Shown one piece after another: positions 1 to 8,628 of a stretch of 60,331 bases of DNA. Under the pieces are notes generated by a model. It saw nothing but the letters and a program-made list of their open reading frames with translations, did not search any database and was not told the DNA's origin. Position 1 is the first letter of the stretch, and the number at the start of each line of letters is the position of its first letter. This DNA comes from Vulcanimicrobium sp035943995 (GTDB taxonomy: Bacteria; Vulcanimicrobiota; Vulcanimicrobiia; Vulcanimicrobiales; Vulcanimicrobiaceae), in NCBI GenBank assembly GCA_035943995.1, contig DASZBS010000131.1, forward strand, positions 1 through 60,331, given 5' to 3'. The position numbers and the translations under genes are program-made.

Positions 1-1
1 C

Positions 2-532
2 CAGTTGTTCTACGAGCAAGATTTCGACGGCGCGCGCGCGGCGTTCGAAGCGGATCTCCCGGCCACGTTCAAAGCGCTGTTTCGCAGCGGCAGCGAAAAG
101 GAACGCGGCAAGCCGTCGCCCACCGCGCGCATCACGCGTGACGGCGGCTGGTTCGGCGGCACCGGACGCGCGCCCGACGTGCCGCGCGATCCGGCCGTGC
201 TGTCGGAAGACGACCTCAACCAGTACGTCGCCGCTTTCGAACGAACGGGATTTTTCGGGCCGGACGCCTGGTACGCGAACAACGAACGCAATCTCGAATA
301 CGCCAGTTGCGTCCGCGACGGCGGCGCGCTACGGCTGACGGTACTTTTCCTGCACGCAACGTACGACGTAGTCTGCGAAACCGTGGACTCGCAGCTCGCC
401 GAACCGATGCGCCGCGACTGCACGGATCTTACCGAGCGTGTCGTCGATGCCGGCCACTGGATGCCGCAGGAACGGTCCACGGAGGTCAACGCCGCGATCG
501 CGGATTGGCTCGCCGCACGAGAACGCGGCTAG
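2..532 (+). CDS. Epoxide hydrolase-like alpha/beta hydrolase, C-terminal part
   Basis: The gene enters the window from the left, so only about the last 176 codons are visible. The reading frame is open to the first base and the TTG near position 5 is unlikely to be the true start. Near the end are the marks of an alpha/beta hydrolase lid and catalytic tail: a YANNERN-like segment (about residues 90-96 of the visible part), a strand-turn LFLHATYDVVC carrying the likely acid residue, and DAGHWMPQE carrying the catalytic histidine, then a VNAAI..WLA helix. This order is usual for soluble epoxide hydrolases; the nucleophile elbow lies outside. The stop overlaps the stop of the convergent SET gene by four bases. 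The substrate cannot be told. Confidence 0.8.
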   Translation, partial: QLFYEQDFDGARAAFEADLPATFKALFRSGSEKERGKPSPTARITRDGGWFGGTGRAPDVPRDPAVLSEDDLNQYVAAFERTGFFGPDAWYANNERNLEYASCVRDGGALRLTVLFLHATYDVVCETVDSQLAEPMRRDCTDLTERVVDAGHWMPQERSTEVNAAIADWLAARERG

Positions 533-957
533 GTCTTTGACCGCTGTTTGTTGATCCGGCCGCGGCAGTTCGGTGCGTTGCAGGTGCAGCGCTTGCGGTC
601 GGAGTGGAGCGACGACACGTAATCGATCGTGATCTCTTCGCCGGGCCGGATGTCGCGCAGTGCGAGCACCAGCAAGTGCCGGCCGAACGTCTGCATGAAG
701 CTGTTGGGCCGGCACGAGTGGTTGATGTAATGCGTGCCGTTACCGCCGGCGGCACCGTCGATGCTCCAGCGCCCGTCGAGGCCGCTGATGCGCAGCACGC
801 GCCGCTTCCCGCGGCGCTCGGCCTCCGCGTTGGTGATCCGCTCGCCCGTGTACTCAGCAATCTTGCGGCGCCGCGCGAAGCGGGCCGTCGCGAAACATCC
901 CTTGCCGTGGATCGCGGATTTCGCGATCCGCAGCCCCGGCGCGAGCTTCGACCTCAT
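529..957 (-). CDS. SET domain protein (putative lysine methyltransferase)
   Basis: A 142-residue protein that is almost entirely one SET domain. It opens with a LRIAKSAIHGKGCFA segment typical of the SET N-terminus, continues with the AEYTGE strand, and has the signature THYINHSCRPN (about residues 75-85) and the ITIDY segment (109-113). A Cys cluster CTCNAPNCRG at the end matches a post-SET zinc site. The family transfers methyl from S-adenosylmethionine to lysine side chains; the bacterial target is unknown. The ATG overlaps the stop of the UvrA-like gene in an ATGA junction, so the two are very probably co-translated. Longer ORF versions that reach back into the upstream gene are artefacts. 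Confidence 0.85.
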   Translation of the reverse strand: MRSKLAPGLRIAKSAIHGKGCFATARFARRRKIAEYTGERITNAEAERRGKRRVLRISGLDGRWSIDGAAGGNGTHYINHSCRPNSFMQTFGRHLLVLALRDIRPGEEITIDYVSSLHSDRKRCTCNAPNCRGRINKQRSKT

Positions 958-3494
958 CCCGCCGCGGCCGGCGTGCGGCGATCGGCACCGAGAAAGCGCG
1001 CGAGGTACGGCGCCGTTCGGCTCGCGGGCGCGCGCGCGACGTCGGCAGGTGTGCCGGCCACGACGACGCGGCCGCCTTCGTCGCCGGCACCGGGGCCGAT
1101 GTCCACCACCCAGTCGCTGCCCGCGACCACGCGCATGTCGTGCTCCACCACGATCACGGTGTTCCCCGATTCGACCAGCCCGTCGAGCTGCGCCATCAGC
1201 TTCTCGACGTCGGCGGGATGCAATCCGGTGGTCGGCTCGTCGAGCACGTAGAGCGTGTCGCCGCGCTGCGTGCGCTGCAGCTCGGTCGCAAGCTTGATGC
1301 GCTGCGCCTCGCCGCCCGAGAGCTCCGTCGCCGGCTGGCCGAGCCGCAGATATCCTAGCCCGACCTCGCGCAGCACCTTGAGCGCGCGGCACACGGCGAG
1401 CTCGTCGGAGAAGAAATCCCACGCCGCGTCGACCGTCAGCGCAAGCACGTCGGCGATCGTCTTGCCGCGATACGTGATCTTCAGCGTCTCGGCGTTGTAG
1501 CGGGCGCCGTGGCACGTCGGACACGGCGCGTACACGGACGGTAGAAACAACAGCTCCACCATCACGAAGCCTTCGCCCTCGCACGTCGCGCAGCGGCCCT
1601 TCGCGACGTTGAACGAGAACCGCCCGGCGTCGAAACGCCGCGCACGCGCGGCTTTGGTGCCGGCGAACAGCTTGCGCACGGCGTCGAAGAGCCCGGTGTA
1701 CGTCGCGAGGTTCGAGCGCGGCGTGCGCCCGATCGGCTTCTGATCGACGCGCACGAGCCGCTTGATCTTATCCATGCCGCTCGCGATGCGGCCTTCGCTG
1801 CGAATCACGGGCTCGCGCTCGAGCGCTTCGCCTTCTTCGATCACCGCGGCGACGGTGTCGCCGAGGTGATCCCCTACCAATTCGACAAGCGCCTGGCTCA
1901 CCAGGCTCGACTTGCCCGAGCCCGACACGCCGCTCACGGTGGTGAACACGCCGAGCGGGAACGCGACGTCCAGATTCTGTACATTGTTGCGCGTCACGCC
2001 CGTGAGCTCCAGCCAGCCGCGCGGCGCGCGCGGCGCGCGCGGGCGGAACGCGTCGTCGCCGAAGAGATGGCGGCGCGTCTGCGACGCCTCGATGCGCTGC
2101 AACCCGTCCGGCGGGCCGCAGTACAGGATGCGGCCGCCGTGCTCGCCCGCCGCGGGGCCGACGTCGACGATCCAGTCCGCGTGTCGGATCACGTCGAGCT
2201 CGTGCTCGACGACGAACAGCGAGTTGCCCGACGCTTTGAGCTGGTCGAGCGCGAGCAGCAGCGCCTCGGTGTCGACGGGATGCAAGCCCGCGGACGGCTC
2301 GTCGAGCACGTACACCACGCCGAAGAGGTTCGAGCGCACTTGCGTCGCGAGACGCAGCCGCTGCAGCTCGCCGGGGGAGAGCGTCGGCGTGCTGCGCTCG
2401 ATCGTGAGATAACCCAGCCCGAGATCGAGCAGCACGGCGAGCCGCGCGACGAGGTCTTGCGCGATGCGCTGGATGACGATCGCCTTCTCCGGATGTCCCG
2501 CGGTGATCTTCTCGACGTGCGGATCCGCCAGCTGCGCGTACGGCTGCATGACGCCGGTCAGCCGCTTGAGCGGCACGCGCGCGATCTCCGCGAAGTCCAT
2601 CCCCGCGAACGTTACCGACAGCGACTCGCGCCGCAGCCGCTTGCCGTGGCACAGCGGGCACTCGCCGCTCACCATGTACTGCGCCGCGCGTTTCTTCATC
2701 AGCGGGCTCTGCGTGGTGGCGAACGTCTGCAGCACGTGCTTGCGCGCGCTGGTGAACGTACCTTGATAGCTGGGCTCTTCGTTGCGCTTGAGCGCGCGGC
2801 GCGTCTGCGCGGGCGTGTTGCCCGCGTACACCGGCACCGTGGGCTGCTCGTCGGTGAACAGCAGCCAGTCGCGATCCTTCTTGGGCAGCTCGCGCCACGG
2901 GCGGTCGACGTCGTAGCCGAGCGTCACCGCGATGTCGCGCAGGTTCTGCCCGTGCCACGCGGTGGGCCACGCCGCGATCGCGCGCTCGCGAATCGTGAGC
3001 GACGGATCGGGCACCATCGAGCGTTCCGTGACGTCGTAGATGCGGCCGAGCCCGTGGCAGCGCGGGCACGCGCCCGCGGGCGTGTTGGGCGAGAACGCTT
3101 CGGCGTCGAGGTGCGGCTGTTTGGGCGGATAGACGCCGGCGCGCGAGTACAGCATGCGCAGCAGGTTGGACAACGTCGTGACGCTGCCGACGGACGAGCG
3201 CGTGGTCGGCGCGCCGCGCTGCTGCTGCAACGCGACGGCCGGCGGCAGGCCGTCGATCTCGTCAACCTCGGGCACCGACATCTGATTGAAGAGCCTACGC
3301 GCGTACGGCGACACGGATTCGAGATAGCGCCGCTGCGCCTCGGCGTAGAGCGTGCTGAACGCAAGCGACGACTTGCCCGAACCGGACACGCCCGTGAAGA
3401 CGACCAGCGCTTCGCGCGGAATGTCGAGGTCGACGTTCTTGAGGTTGTGCTCGCGAGCCCCGCGCACGCGCACGAACCCCGCCGGAGCCTTCAC
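954..3494 (-). CDS. UvrA-like ABC ATPase (UvrA2 / drug-resistance type)
   Basis: 846 residues, about 100 shorter than housekeeping UvrA (about 940). Two ABC modules are visible. The first has Walker A GVSGSGKSS near residue 35 and signature LSPGELQRLRLATQ; the second has Walker A GVSGSGKSS and signature LSGGEAQRIKLATEL, followed by YVLDEPTTGLHPAD. CxxC pairs of zinc modules are present (CPRCHGLG, CPLCHGK, CATCEGEG, CPTCHGARY). The reduced length and divergent N-terminal insert fit the UvrA2/DrrC branch, which lacks the usual UvrB-binding region and is linked to DNA damage or drug tolerance rather than core repair. The start is GTG, overlapping the upstream metalloprotease stop (GTGA); the end overlaps the SET gene start (ATGA). 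Confidence 0.9.
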   Translation of the reverse strand: MKAPAGFVRVRGAREHNLKNVDLDIPREALVVFTGVSGSGKSSLAFSTLYAEAQRRYLESVSPYARRLFNQMSVPEVDEIDGLPPAVALQQQRGAPTTRSSVGSVTTLSNLLRMLYSRAGVYPPKQPHLDAEAFSPNTPAGACPRCHGLGRIYDVTERSMVPDPSLTIRERAIAAWPTAWHGQNLRDIAVTLGYDVDRPWRELPKKDRDWLLFTDEQPTVPVYAGNTPAQTRRALKRNEEPSYQGTFTSARKHVLQTFATTQSPLMKKRAAQYMVSGECPLCHGKRLRRESLSVTFAGMDFAEIARVPLKRLTGVMQPYAQLADPHVEKITAGHPEKAIVIQRIAQDLVARLAVLLDLGLGYLTIERSTPTLSPGELQRLRLATQVRSNLFGVVYVLDEPSAGLHPVDTEALLLALDQLKASGNSLFVVEHELDVIRHADWIVDVGPAAGEHGGRILYCGPPDGLQRIEASQTRRHLFGDDAFRPRAPRAPRGWLELTGVTRNNVQNLDVAFPLGVFTTVSGVSGSGKSSLVSQALVELVGDHLGDTVAAVIEEGEALEREPVIRSEGRIASGMDKIKRLVRVDQKPIGRTPRSNLATYTGLFDAVRKLFAGTKAARARRFDAGRFSFNVAKGRCATCEGEGFVMVELLFLPSVYAPCPTCHGARYNAETLKITYRGKTIADVLALTVDAAWDFFSDELAVCRALKVLREVGLGYLRLGQPATELSGGEAQRIKLATELQRTQRGDTLYVLDEPTTGLHPADVEKLMAQLDGLVESGNTVIVVEHDMRVVAGSDWVVDIGPGAGDEGGRVVVAGTPADVARAPASRTAPYLARFLGADRRTPAAAG

Positions 3495-3874
3495 GAGTGC
3501 GGCATCTCGTCGTCGCCGAGCCCGAAGTAGTGGCCCAGCTCGTGGATCACCGTCTCGCGCACTTCTTCGACGGCCTCTTGCCGCGTGCGCGTGACGCGGT
3601 TGATCGGGCCGCGGAAGATCGCGATCTCATCGGGCAGCAGCGTCATGTCGTGCGACCGCTCGGTGAGCGCGACGCCGCGGTAGATGCCCAAGAGCTCTTC
3701 TTCGGTGTCGGGATCGTCGTCGTGCTCGAAGCTCTCGAGATCCTCGCGGTTCGGCTCTTCTTCCACCGTGATCACGACGTTCTGCACCATGTCCGCGAAG
3801 CGCTTGGGAAGCGCGTCGAGCGCTTCGCTCACCACGCGCTTGAACTCCGCCCGGCTCAAATCCCCATTGCCCAT
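3491..3874 (-). CDS. Zincin-like metallopeptidase (MMP-like domain)
   Basis: 127 residues. The C-terminal HELGHYFGLGDDEM (residues 111-124) is an HExxH zinc site followed by a glycine turn and acidic residues, as in the small bacterial zincin family often annotated as metallopeptidase family protein. The family has an acidic central region and a conserved IFRGPI-like segment (here about residues 86-91). Its biological role is not established. It is the first gene of a minus-strand operon: its TGA overlaps the GTG of the UvrA-like gene by four bases. The chosen ATG begins MGNGDL; longer reading frames run into the opposite-strand kup region and are not convincing. Confidence 0.85.
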   Translation of the reverse strand: MGNGDLSRAEFKRVVSEALDALPKRFADMVQNVVITVEEEPNREDLESFEHDDDPDTEEELLGIYRGVALTERSHDMTLLPDEIAIFRGPINRVTRTRQEAVEEVRETVIHELGHYFGLGDDEMPHS

Positions 3875-3971
3875 CGGGCTCGCCTTCTTCGCCGCGCGAG
3901 CGCATCCATCCGAAAGGTTCGGCCGAACGGCGGATGGGCGCGCGCTGCCCGGCGTGTTACGTTGCTGGCTT

Positions 3972-5834
3972 GTGAGCGCCCGATCGAAGACGCCGCTCGT
4001 CCTGGTCGTCGCCGCGATGGGCGTCGTGTTCGGTGACATCGGCACCAGCCCGCTGTACACGCTGAAGGTCTGTTTCGGCCTCGCGGGCGCGCAGCCCGAC
4101 GAGCGCGCGGTGCTCGGCATCTGCTCGTTGCTGGCGTGGGCGCTCGTAATCGTGGTGTGCGTCAAGTACATCACGTTCATCATGCGTGTCGACCACGACG
4201 GCGAGGGCGGCATCCTCGCGCTGCTCGCGCTCGCGTCGCCGCCGCCGCAGTTCGGCAAGATGATCCGCGCCGCCGGCATCACGATCGTCGTGGTGGTCGG
4301 CGCGTCGATGCTGCTGGGCGACGGCATCATCACGCCCGCCATCTCGGTGATCTCCGCGGTCGAAGGGATCTCGGTGGTGTCGCCGGCGGCACAGCCGTTC
4401 GTCGTCCCGATTTCCCTGGCAGTCATCATCGCGCTGTTCACGCTGCAGCGCGGCGGCACCGAACGCGTCGGGCGGTTGTTCGGGCCCGTCATGCTGGTGT
4501 GGTTCGTCGTGATCGGCGTGCTCGGTATCGCCGCGATCGCGCACCGCCCGGAAGTGTTGTACGCGCTCGACCCGCGCCACGCGCTCGCGTTCGCGACGTC
4601 ACACGGGATCGTCGGCTTCACGATCCTGGGCGGCGTGATCCTCGCCGTCACGGGCGTCGAGGCGCTCTACGCCGACCTTTCGCACTTCGGGCGCGGTCCG
4701 ATCGTGACCGGCTGGTTCGCGCTCGTGTTCCCGGCCCTGCTCGCGAACTATTTCGGCCAAGGCGCCAAGCTGCTGGCCGACCCGCACGCGCTCGACAACC
4801 CGTTCTACGCGCTCGCGCCGAGCTGGGCGCTGATCCCGATGGTGATCCTCGCGACGGTCGCGACGGTGATCGCGTCGCAAGCGCTCATCTCGGGGACGTT
4901 CACGCTGGTCGAACAGGCGATCGCGCTCAACCTGGCGCCGCGCGTGCTCGTCCGCCACACGTCCCACCGGTACAAGGGTCAGGTGTTCGTGCCGTCGGTG
5001 AACTGGGCGCTCGCGCTCGGCTGCGCGGTCCTGGTGATCGGCTTTCGTTCGAGCGACCGGCTCGCCTCGGCGTACGGGCTCGCCGTCGCGTTCACGATGC
5101 TGTGCACGTCGCTCGCGTACTTCGTTGTGATCACGAAGGTGCTGAACTGGAACCGCGTCGCCGCCACGGCGCTCGTGCTCGGCTTCGTGCTCGTCGACGG
5201 CAGCTTCGTCGTCGCGTCGCTGCCGAAGTTTCTCGACGGCGGCTACATCCCGATCGCGATCAGCGCCGTGCTGGTGCTGCTCAGCCTGACCTGGCTCGAA
5301 GGCCGGCGCTGTCTGGCGCGCGCGCTGGCCGATCAGCAGATCTCGCTGGAGGACGTGCTCGAGAAGCTGCCCGCGGGCGTGGGCGCGCACGGCACGATGG
5401 TGTTTCTCACGCCCGACCCGCGCGGCGTGCCGTTTCTCGCTCGTCACCGCTGGATCCGCGAGCGCGCGAACGACGAGCGCATCGTCGTGCTCAACATCGC
5501 GCGCGCCGGCACGCCGTACCTCACGCACGAGCAGCGCGTCACGGTGGAGCGGTTCTCGCTGCGGCTGATCCGGGTGGTGGCCCGCTTCGGCTACATGGAA
5601 GCGCCGCGCCTCGAACCGATCTTGCGCTCGTGCGAAGCGTTCGGCCTCGACCTCGACCGCGACGACACGTCCTTCTTCTACGCCGACGCGAAGATCGAGG
5701 CGCTCCCGGGCGGCATGCCGGCCTGGCGGCGCGAGATCTTCGAAGGGATGCTGCGCAACGCGCGCCCGCTCCCCGACGATCTGCGCATCAAAGCCGAACG
5801 GCGCGTCGAGCTCGGCGTCACGGTCGCGATCTAG
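3972..5834 (+). CDS. kup: Kup potassium uptake protein
   Basis: About 620 residues, the usual length for Kup/HAK/KT permeases (about 622-630). The diagnostic N-terminal segment VFGDIGTSPLYTLKVCF is present, followed by about twelve hydrophobic helices. Conserved stretches include GGILALLAL, the GDGIITPAISV loop and VTGVEALYADLSHFG. A hydrophilic cytoplasmic tail of about 150 residues ends with FFYADAKIEALPGGMPAWR, typical of the family. It takes up potassium by proton symport across the inner membrane. The GTG at 3972 gives the normal length; no clear Shine-Dalgarno sequence is visible. It is divergent from the metalloprotease operon with about 97 bases between starts. No c-di-AMP riboswitch was recognised upstream. 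Confidence 0.93.
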   Translation: MSARSKTPLVLVVAAMGVVFGDIGTSPLYTLKVCFGLAGAQPDERAVLGICSLLAWALVIVVCVKYITFIMRVDHDGEGGILALLALASPPPQFGKMIRAAGITIVVVVGASMLLGDGIITPAISVISAVEGISVVSPAAQPFVVPISLAVIIALFTLQRGGTERVGRLFGPVMLVWFVVIGVLGIAAIAHRPEVLYALDPRHALAFATSHGIVGFTILGGVILAVTGVEALYADLSHFGRGPIVTGWFALVFPALLANYFGQGAKLLADPHALDNPFYALAPSWALIPMVILATVATVIASQALISGTFTLVEQAIALNLAPRVLVRHTSHRYKGQVFVPSVNWALALGCAVLVIGFRSSDRLASAYGLAVAFTMLCTSLAYFVVITKVLNWNRVAATALVLGFVLVDGSFVVASLPKFLDGGYIPIAISAVLVLLSLTWLEGRRCLARALADQQISLEDVLEKLPAGVGAHGTMVFLTPDPRGVPFLARHRWIRERANDERIVVLNIARAGTPYLTHEQRVTVERFSLRLIRVVARFGYMEAPRLEPILRSCEAFGLDLDRDDTSFFYADAKIEALPGGMPAWRREIFEGMLRNARPLPDDLRIKAERRVELGVTVAI

Positions 5835-5839
5835 CTCCG

Positions 5840-6232
5840 TCAGTTAGGCGTGCGTGTAGCCTCGAGTCGCCAGATAACGACGCACAGGAAGCCAATGACG
5901 AGAGTGCATCCGAAGATGACAATTGCCATGCTGACGCTTTCATGTTCGACTTTCACTTGAGCTGTGATATCGCTGAATTTCGCCAGGATGAATCCCGTTG
6001 CTAGTGTTCCCGCGGCACCAAGGGCTGTTTTGAAAGGAATGTCTTGCCCTGGGATTACGGGCGTCAATAACAATCCGATCGTCCATCCAACAATCGAACC
6101 AAAGAAAACGAGGCCGATCAGTAAGGCCGACTGAGCATGCACGGCAAGGGACAGCATAACGAGAAACCAGATCAGCGCAAAGACATAACCGAGCGCAATC
6201 CCCGGACCGATTCGGACCAAAAATGGGTTCAT
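5840..6232 (-). CDS. Small membrane protein of unknown function
   Basis: 130 residues with about four hydrophobic helices (near residues 7-30, 34-58, 66-85 and 101-122), so a small inner-membrane protein. No family recognised. The start ATG at 6232 is chosen because a G-rich ribosome-binding stretch sits directly upstream and the protein begins sensibly with MNPFLVRIGPG; a longer frame to 6295 adds only an arginine-rich leader. Its base composition is clearly lower in GC than kup next to it, which may mean recent acquisition. It ends six bases from the kup stop, convergent. Confidence 0.6.
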   Translation of the reverse strand: MNPFLVRIGPGIALGYVFALIWFLVMLSLAVHAQSALLIGLVFFGSIVGWTIGLLLTPVIPGQDIPFKTALGAAGTLATGFILAKFSDITAQVKVEHESVSMAIVIFGCTLVIGFLCVVIWRLEATRTPN

Positions 6233-6416
6233 CACGCCCCCCGCGCGATCCCGGCCCAGTCGAGCGCTGCGACCGGTTCTTCGAACCAGTATCATAGTTC
6301 GCGAGCCTCGCTCTGTCTAGCCTAGCAGGCGTAATCTTTCTTGACGTAATTCGGCGGGCAACGAGCTGCTGGCCGTGAACCAGCCACTTGAAGTTGAGCG
6401 GAGACCGGGGAGACAA

Positions 6417-7532
6417 ATGAGCACGATACGAGTCTTGGTAGGCACGCGCAAGGGCGCGTTCGTCTTGACGGCGGACGGCAAGCGCGACAAGTGGGACGTG
6501 AGCGGGCCGCACTTCGCGGGCTGGGAGATGTACCACCTCAAGGGCTCGCCGGCCGATCCGAACCGGCTGTACGCGTCGCAGAGCAGCGGGTGGTTCGGCC
6601 AGCAGATCCAGCGCTCCGACGACGGCGGCATGACGTGGGAGCCGGTCGGCAACAAGTTCGTCTACGACGGCGTGCCGGGCACGCACCAGTGGTACGACGG
6701 CACGCCGCACCCGTGGGAGTTCGCGCGCGTGTGGCATCTCGAACCGTCGCTGACCGATCCCGACACCGTGTACGCCGGCGTCGAGGACGCCGCGCTGTTC
6801 CGCTCGACCGACGGCGGCCAGAACTGGCACGAGCTGTCCGGGCTGCGCGAGCACGGGACCGGCTCGTCGTGGCAGCCGGGCGCGGGCGGCATGTGCCTGC
6901 ACACGATCCTGCTCGATCCGAGCAATCCGCAGCGCATCTTCACCGCGATCTCGGCCGCGGGCGCGTTCCGCAGCGACGACGCGGGCACCACGTGGCAGCC
7001 GATCAACAAAGGCCTGCGGTCGGAGCAGCTCCCGGACGAGGACGCGGAGGTCGGGCACTGCGTGCACCGCATCGCGCAGCATTCGTCGCGCCCGAACACC
7101 CTCTTCATGCAGAAGCACTGGGACGTGATGCGCAGCGACGACGCCGGCGACTCGTGGCACGAGGTCAGCGGAAATCTGCCGAGCGACTTCGGCTTCCCGA
7201 TCGACGTGCACGCGCACGAGCCCGACACCGTGTACGTCGTGCCGATCAAGAGCGACTCCGAGCATTTCGTGCCCGATGCGAAGCTGCGCGTGTACCGCAG
7301 CCGCACGGGCGGCAACGAGTGGGAAGCGCTCACGAAGGGATTGCCGCAGCAGGACTGCTACGTCAACGTGCTGCGCGACGCGATGGCCGTGGACAAGCTC
7401 GACTCGTGCGGGATCTATTTCGGCACGACCGGCGGACAGGTGTACGCGTCGGCCGACGCGGGCGACAGCTGGGCGCCCATCGTGCGCGATCTCCCGGCCG
7501 TGCTGTCGGTCGAGGTTCAGACGCTGCCGTGA
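6417..7532 (+). CDS. BNR/Asp-box repeat protein (sialidase-like beta-propeller)
   Basis: 371 residues. At least five Asp-box motifs (S/T-x-D-x-G-x-x-W type) are seen: RSDDGGMTW, RSTDGGQNW, RSDDAGTTW, RSDDAGDSW and SADAGDSW. They are spaced as in a six- or seven-bladed propeller. Such proteins are often labelled exo-alpha-sialidase or glycosyl hydrolase, but no sialidase catalytic set (Arg triad, Tyr/Glu) was identified and there is no signal peptide, so enzymatic activity is unproven. The start ATG has a GGGGAG ribosome site just upstream, and the earlier in-frame ATG at 6375 is less likely. A MoaD/ThiS-like gene follows closely on the same strand, a pairing known from other bacteria. Confidence 0.8.
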   Translation: MSTIRVLVGTRKGAFVLTADGKRDKWDVSGPHFAGWEMYHLKGSPADPNRLYASQSSGWFGQQIQRSDDGGMTWEPVGNKFVYDGVPGTHQWYDGTPHPWEFARVWHLEPSLTDPDTVYAGVEDAALFRSTDGGQNWHELSGLREHGTGSSWQPGAGGMCLHTILLDPSNPQRIFTAISAAGAFRSDDAGTTWQPINKGLRSEQLPDEDAEVGHCVHRIAQHSSRPNTLFMQKHWDVMRSDDAGDSWHEVSGNLPSDFGFPIDVHAHEPDTVYVVPIKSDSEHFVPDAKLRVYRSRTGGNEWEALTKGLPQQDCYVNVLRDAMAVDKLDSCGIYFGTTGGQVYASADAGDSWAPIVRDLPAVLSVEVQTLP

Positions 7533-7548
7533 TGGAGTCGGCATCCCG

Positions 7549-7845
7549 GTGATCCGCGTGGTGCTCCCGGCGCACCTGCGCACGCTGTCGCGCGAGAACG
7601 GCGAGGTGCGGGTCGACGTCGACGGCGCGGCCACGGTGCGTTCGGTGCTCGACGCGCTCGAAGCGCGCTATCCCGTACTCCGCGGCGCGATCCGCGATCA
7701 CGTCACGCACAAGCGCCGGCCGTTCGTGCGGTTCTTCGCGTGCGAACGCGATCTGTCGCACGAATCGCCGGACGCACCGCTCCCCGACGCCGTGGCGTCG
7801 GGCGCGGAGCCGTTGCTCGTCGTTGGAGCGATGGCGGGCGGCTAG
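7549..7845 (+). CDS. MoaD/ThiS-like ubiquitin-fold protein
   Basis: 98 residues starting at GTG 7549, with GGAG about ten bases upstream. The fold pattern is that of small sulfur-carrier proteins: a first strand IRVVLPAHLR, a helix TVRSVLDALEARYP, and a C-terminal strand LLVVGAMAGG. The end GG is the hallmark of MoaD/ThiS carriers, whose C-terminal glycine is adenylated and thiocarboxylated. It follows the BNR gene by 16 bases and is probably co-transcribed. There is no molybdopterin or thiamine gene nearby, so the partner is unknown. Confidence 0.75.
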   Translation: MIRVVLPAHLRTLSRENGEVRVDVDGAATVRSVLDALEARYPVLRGAIRDHVTHKRRPFVRFFACERDLSHESPDAPLPDAVASGAEPLLVVGAMAGG

Positions 7846-7851
7846 ATACTT

Positions 7852-8628
7852 TCAGGGCCTTGCGCCGAGCCTCGCCGAGATCTGCGCGCACGCGCGCAGC
7901 AACGGGCCGCGCAACGTTTTCACCAGCCGAGCGACGGTGAACTCCGCGGCGGGGACGGCGATGTTGACCGCCGCAACGATGTCGTCCTGTTGCCGCACCG
8001 AAGCGGCGATCGAGCGGAGGCCGTGTGCGAGCTCCTCATCCTGCACGGCGTAGCCGTCGGCGCGGATGCGCGGAAGCTGTTTGCGCAGCGCCGTTATCGA
8101 TCCGATGGCATTCGTGCCCCACGTTCCGGCGAACGACGATGCATCGAGACGATCTGCCAACGCATCGTCGGAGAGCGACGCCAACAGCGCCTTGCCCATC
8201 GACGTGACGACCGCGGGAAGCCGGGAGCCGACCGTGACGTTCGCCGTGACGAGCGCGTTGCCGTAGAGGCGGACGACGTAGAGCACCTCGTCTCCGGACA
8301 ACACGCCGAGGTTGACCGTTTGTCGCGTCTCATCAGCCAGCTCGCGTAGGATCACCGACGACGTTTGGACGAGATCGAGCCCGTGAAGTGCGGCGAACCC
8401 GAGCGTGAGCACAGCCGTGCCGGGGCGGACCACGCCATCGGAAAGGCGCTCCAGAAATCCATCGCTCGCCAGCGTCGCGACCGGCCGAAATGCGGTCGGC
8501 ATCGGAAGTCCCGACAGCTCGGCGATCTCCTTGAGCCGCAGCGCCGGCCGGCGATCCGAGAACAACGCCAAGATGCGCAGGCCTTTCGACAGCGCCTCGA
8601 CGCGGTACGCGCTGTCGTCTTGCGCCAC
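7852..8628 (-). CDS. IclR family transcriptional regulator
   Basis: 258 residues. The N-terminal winged helix-turn-helix (about residues 10-70) includes ALSKGLRILALF and the recognition region LKEIAELSGLPMPTAFRPVATL. The C-terminal effector domain (about 80-250) has the family segments LPAVVTSMGKALLA, GYAVQDEELAHGLRSIAA and a closing segment with VAAVNIAVP. IclR proteins usually repress neighbouring catabolic or transport genes and respond to small carboxylates. The GTG start overlaps the stop of the TRAP-protein remnant by one base, so both read from the same upstream promoter. A perfect palindrome at 9459-9475 could be the operator. Confidence 0.92.
   Translation of the reverse strand: MAQDDSAYRVEALSKGLRILALFSDRRPALRLKEIAELSGLPMPTAFRPVATLASDGFLERLSDGVVRPGTAVLTLGFAALHGLDLVQTSSVILRELADETRQTVNLGVLSGDEVLYVVRLYGNALVTANVTVGSRLPAVVTSMGKALLASLSDDALADRLDASSFAGTWGTNAIGSITALRKQLPRIRADGYAVQDEELAHGLRSIAASVRQQDDIVAAVNIAVPAAEFTVARLVKTLRGPLLRACAQISARLGARP

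Noticed and set aside
1866..3530. Long plus-strand frame of 554 codons across the UvrA-like gene
   Set aside because: Arg/Leu-rich product of the antisense strand of a high-GC gene; the minus-strand gene has clear ABC motifs over the same bases.
4136..6004. 622-codon frame overlapping kup
   Set aside because: Arg/Ala/Asp-rich shadow in another frame of kup with no recognisable domain.
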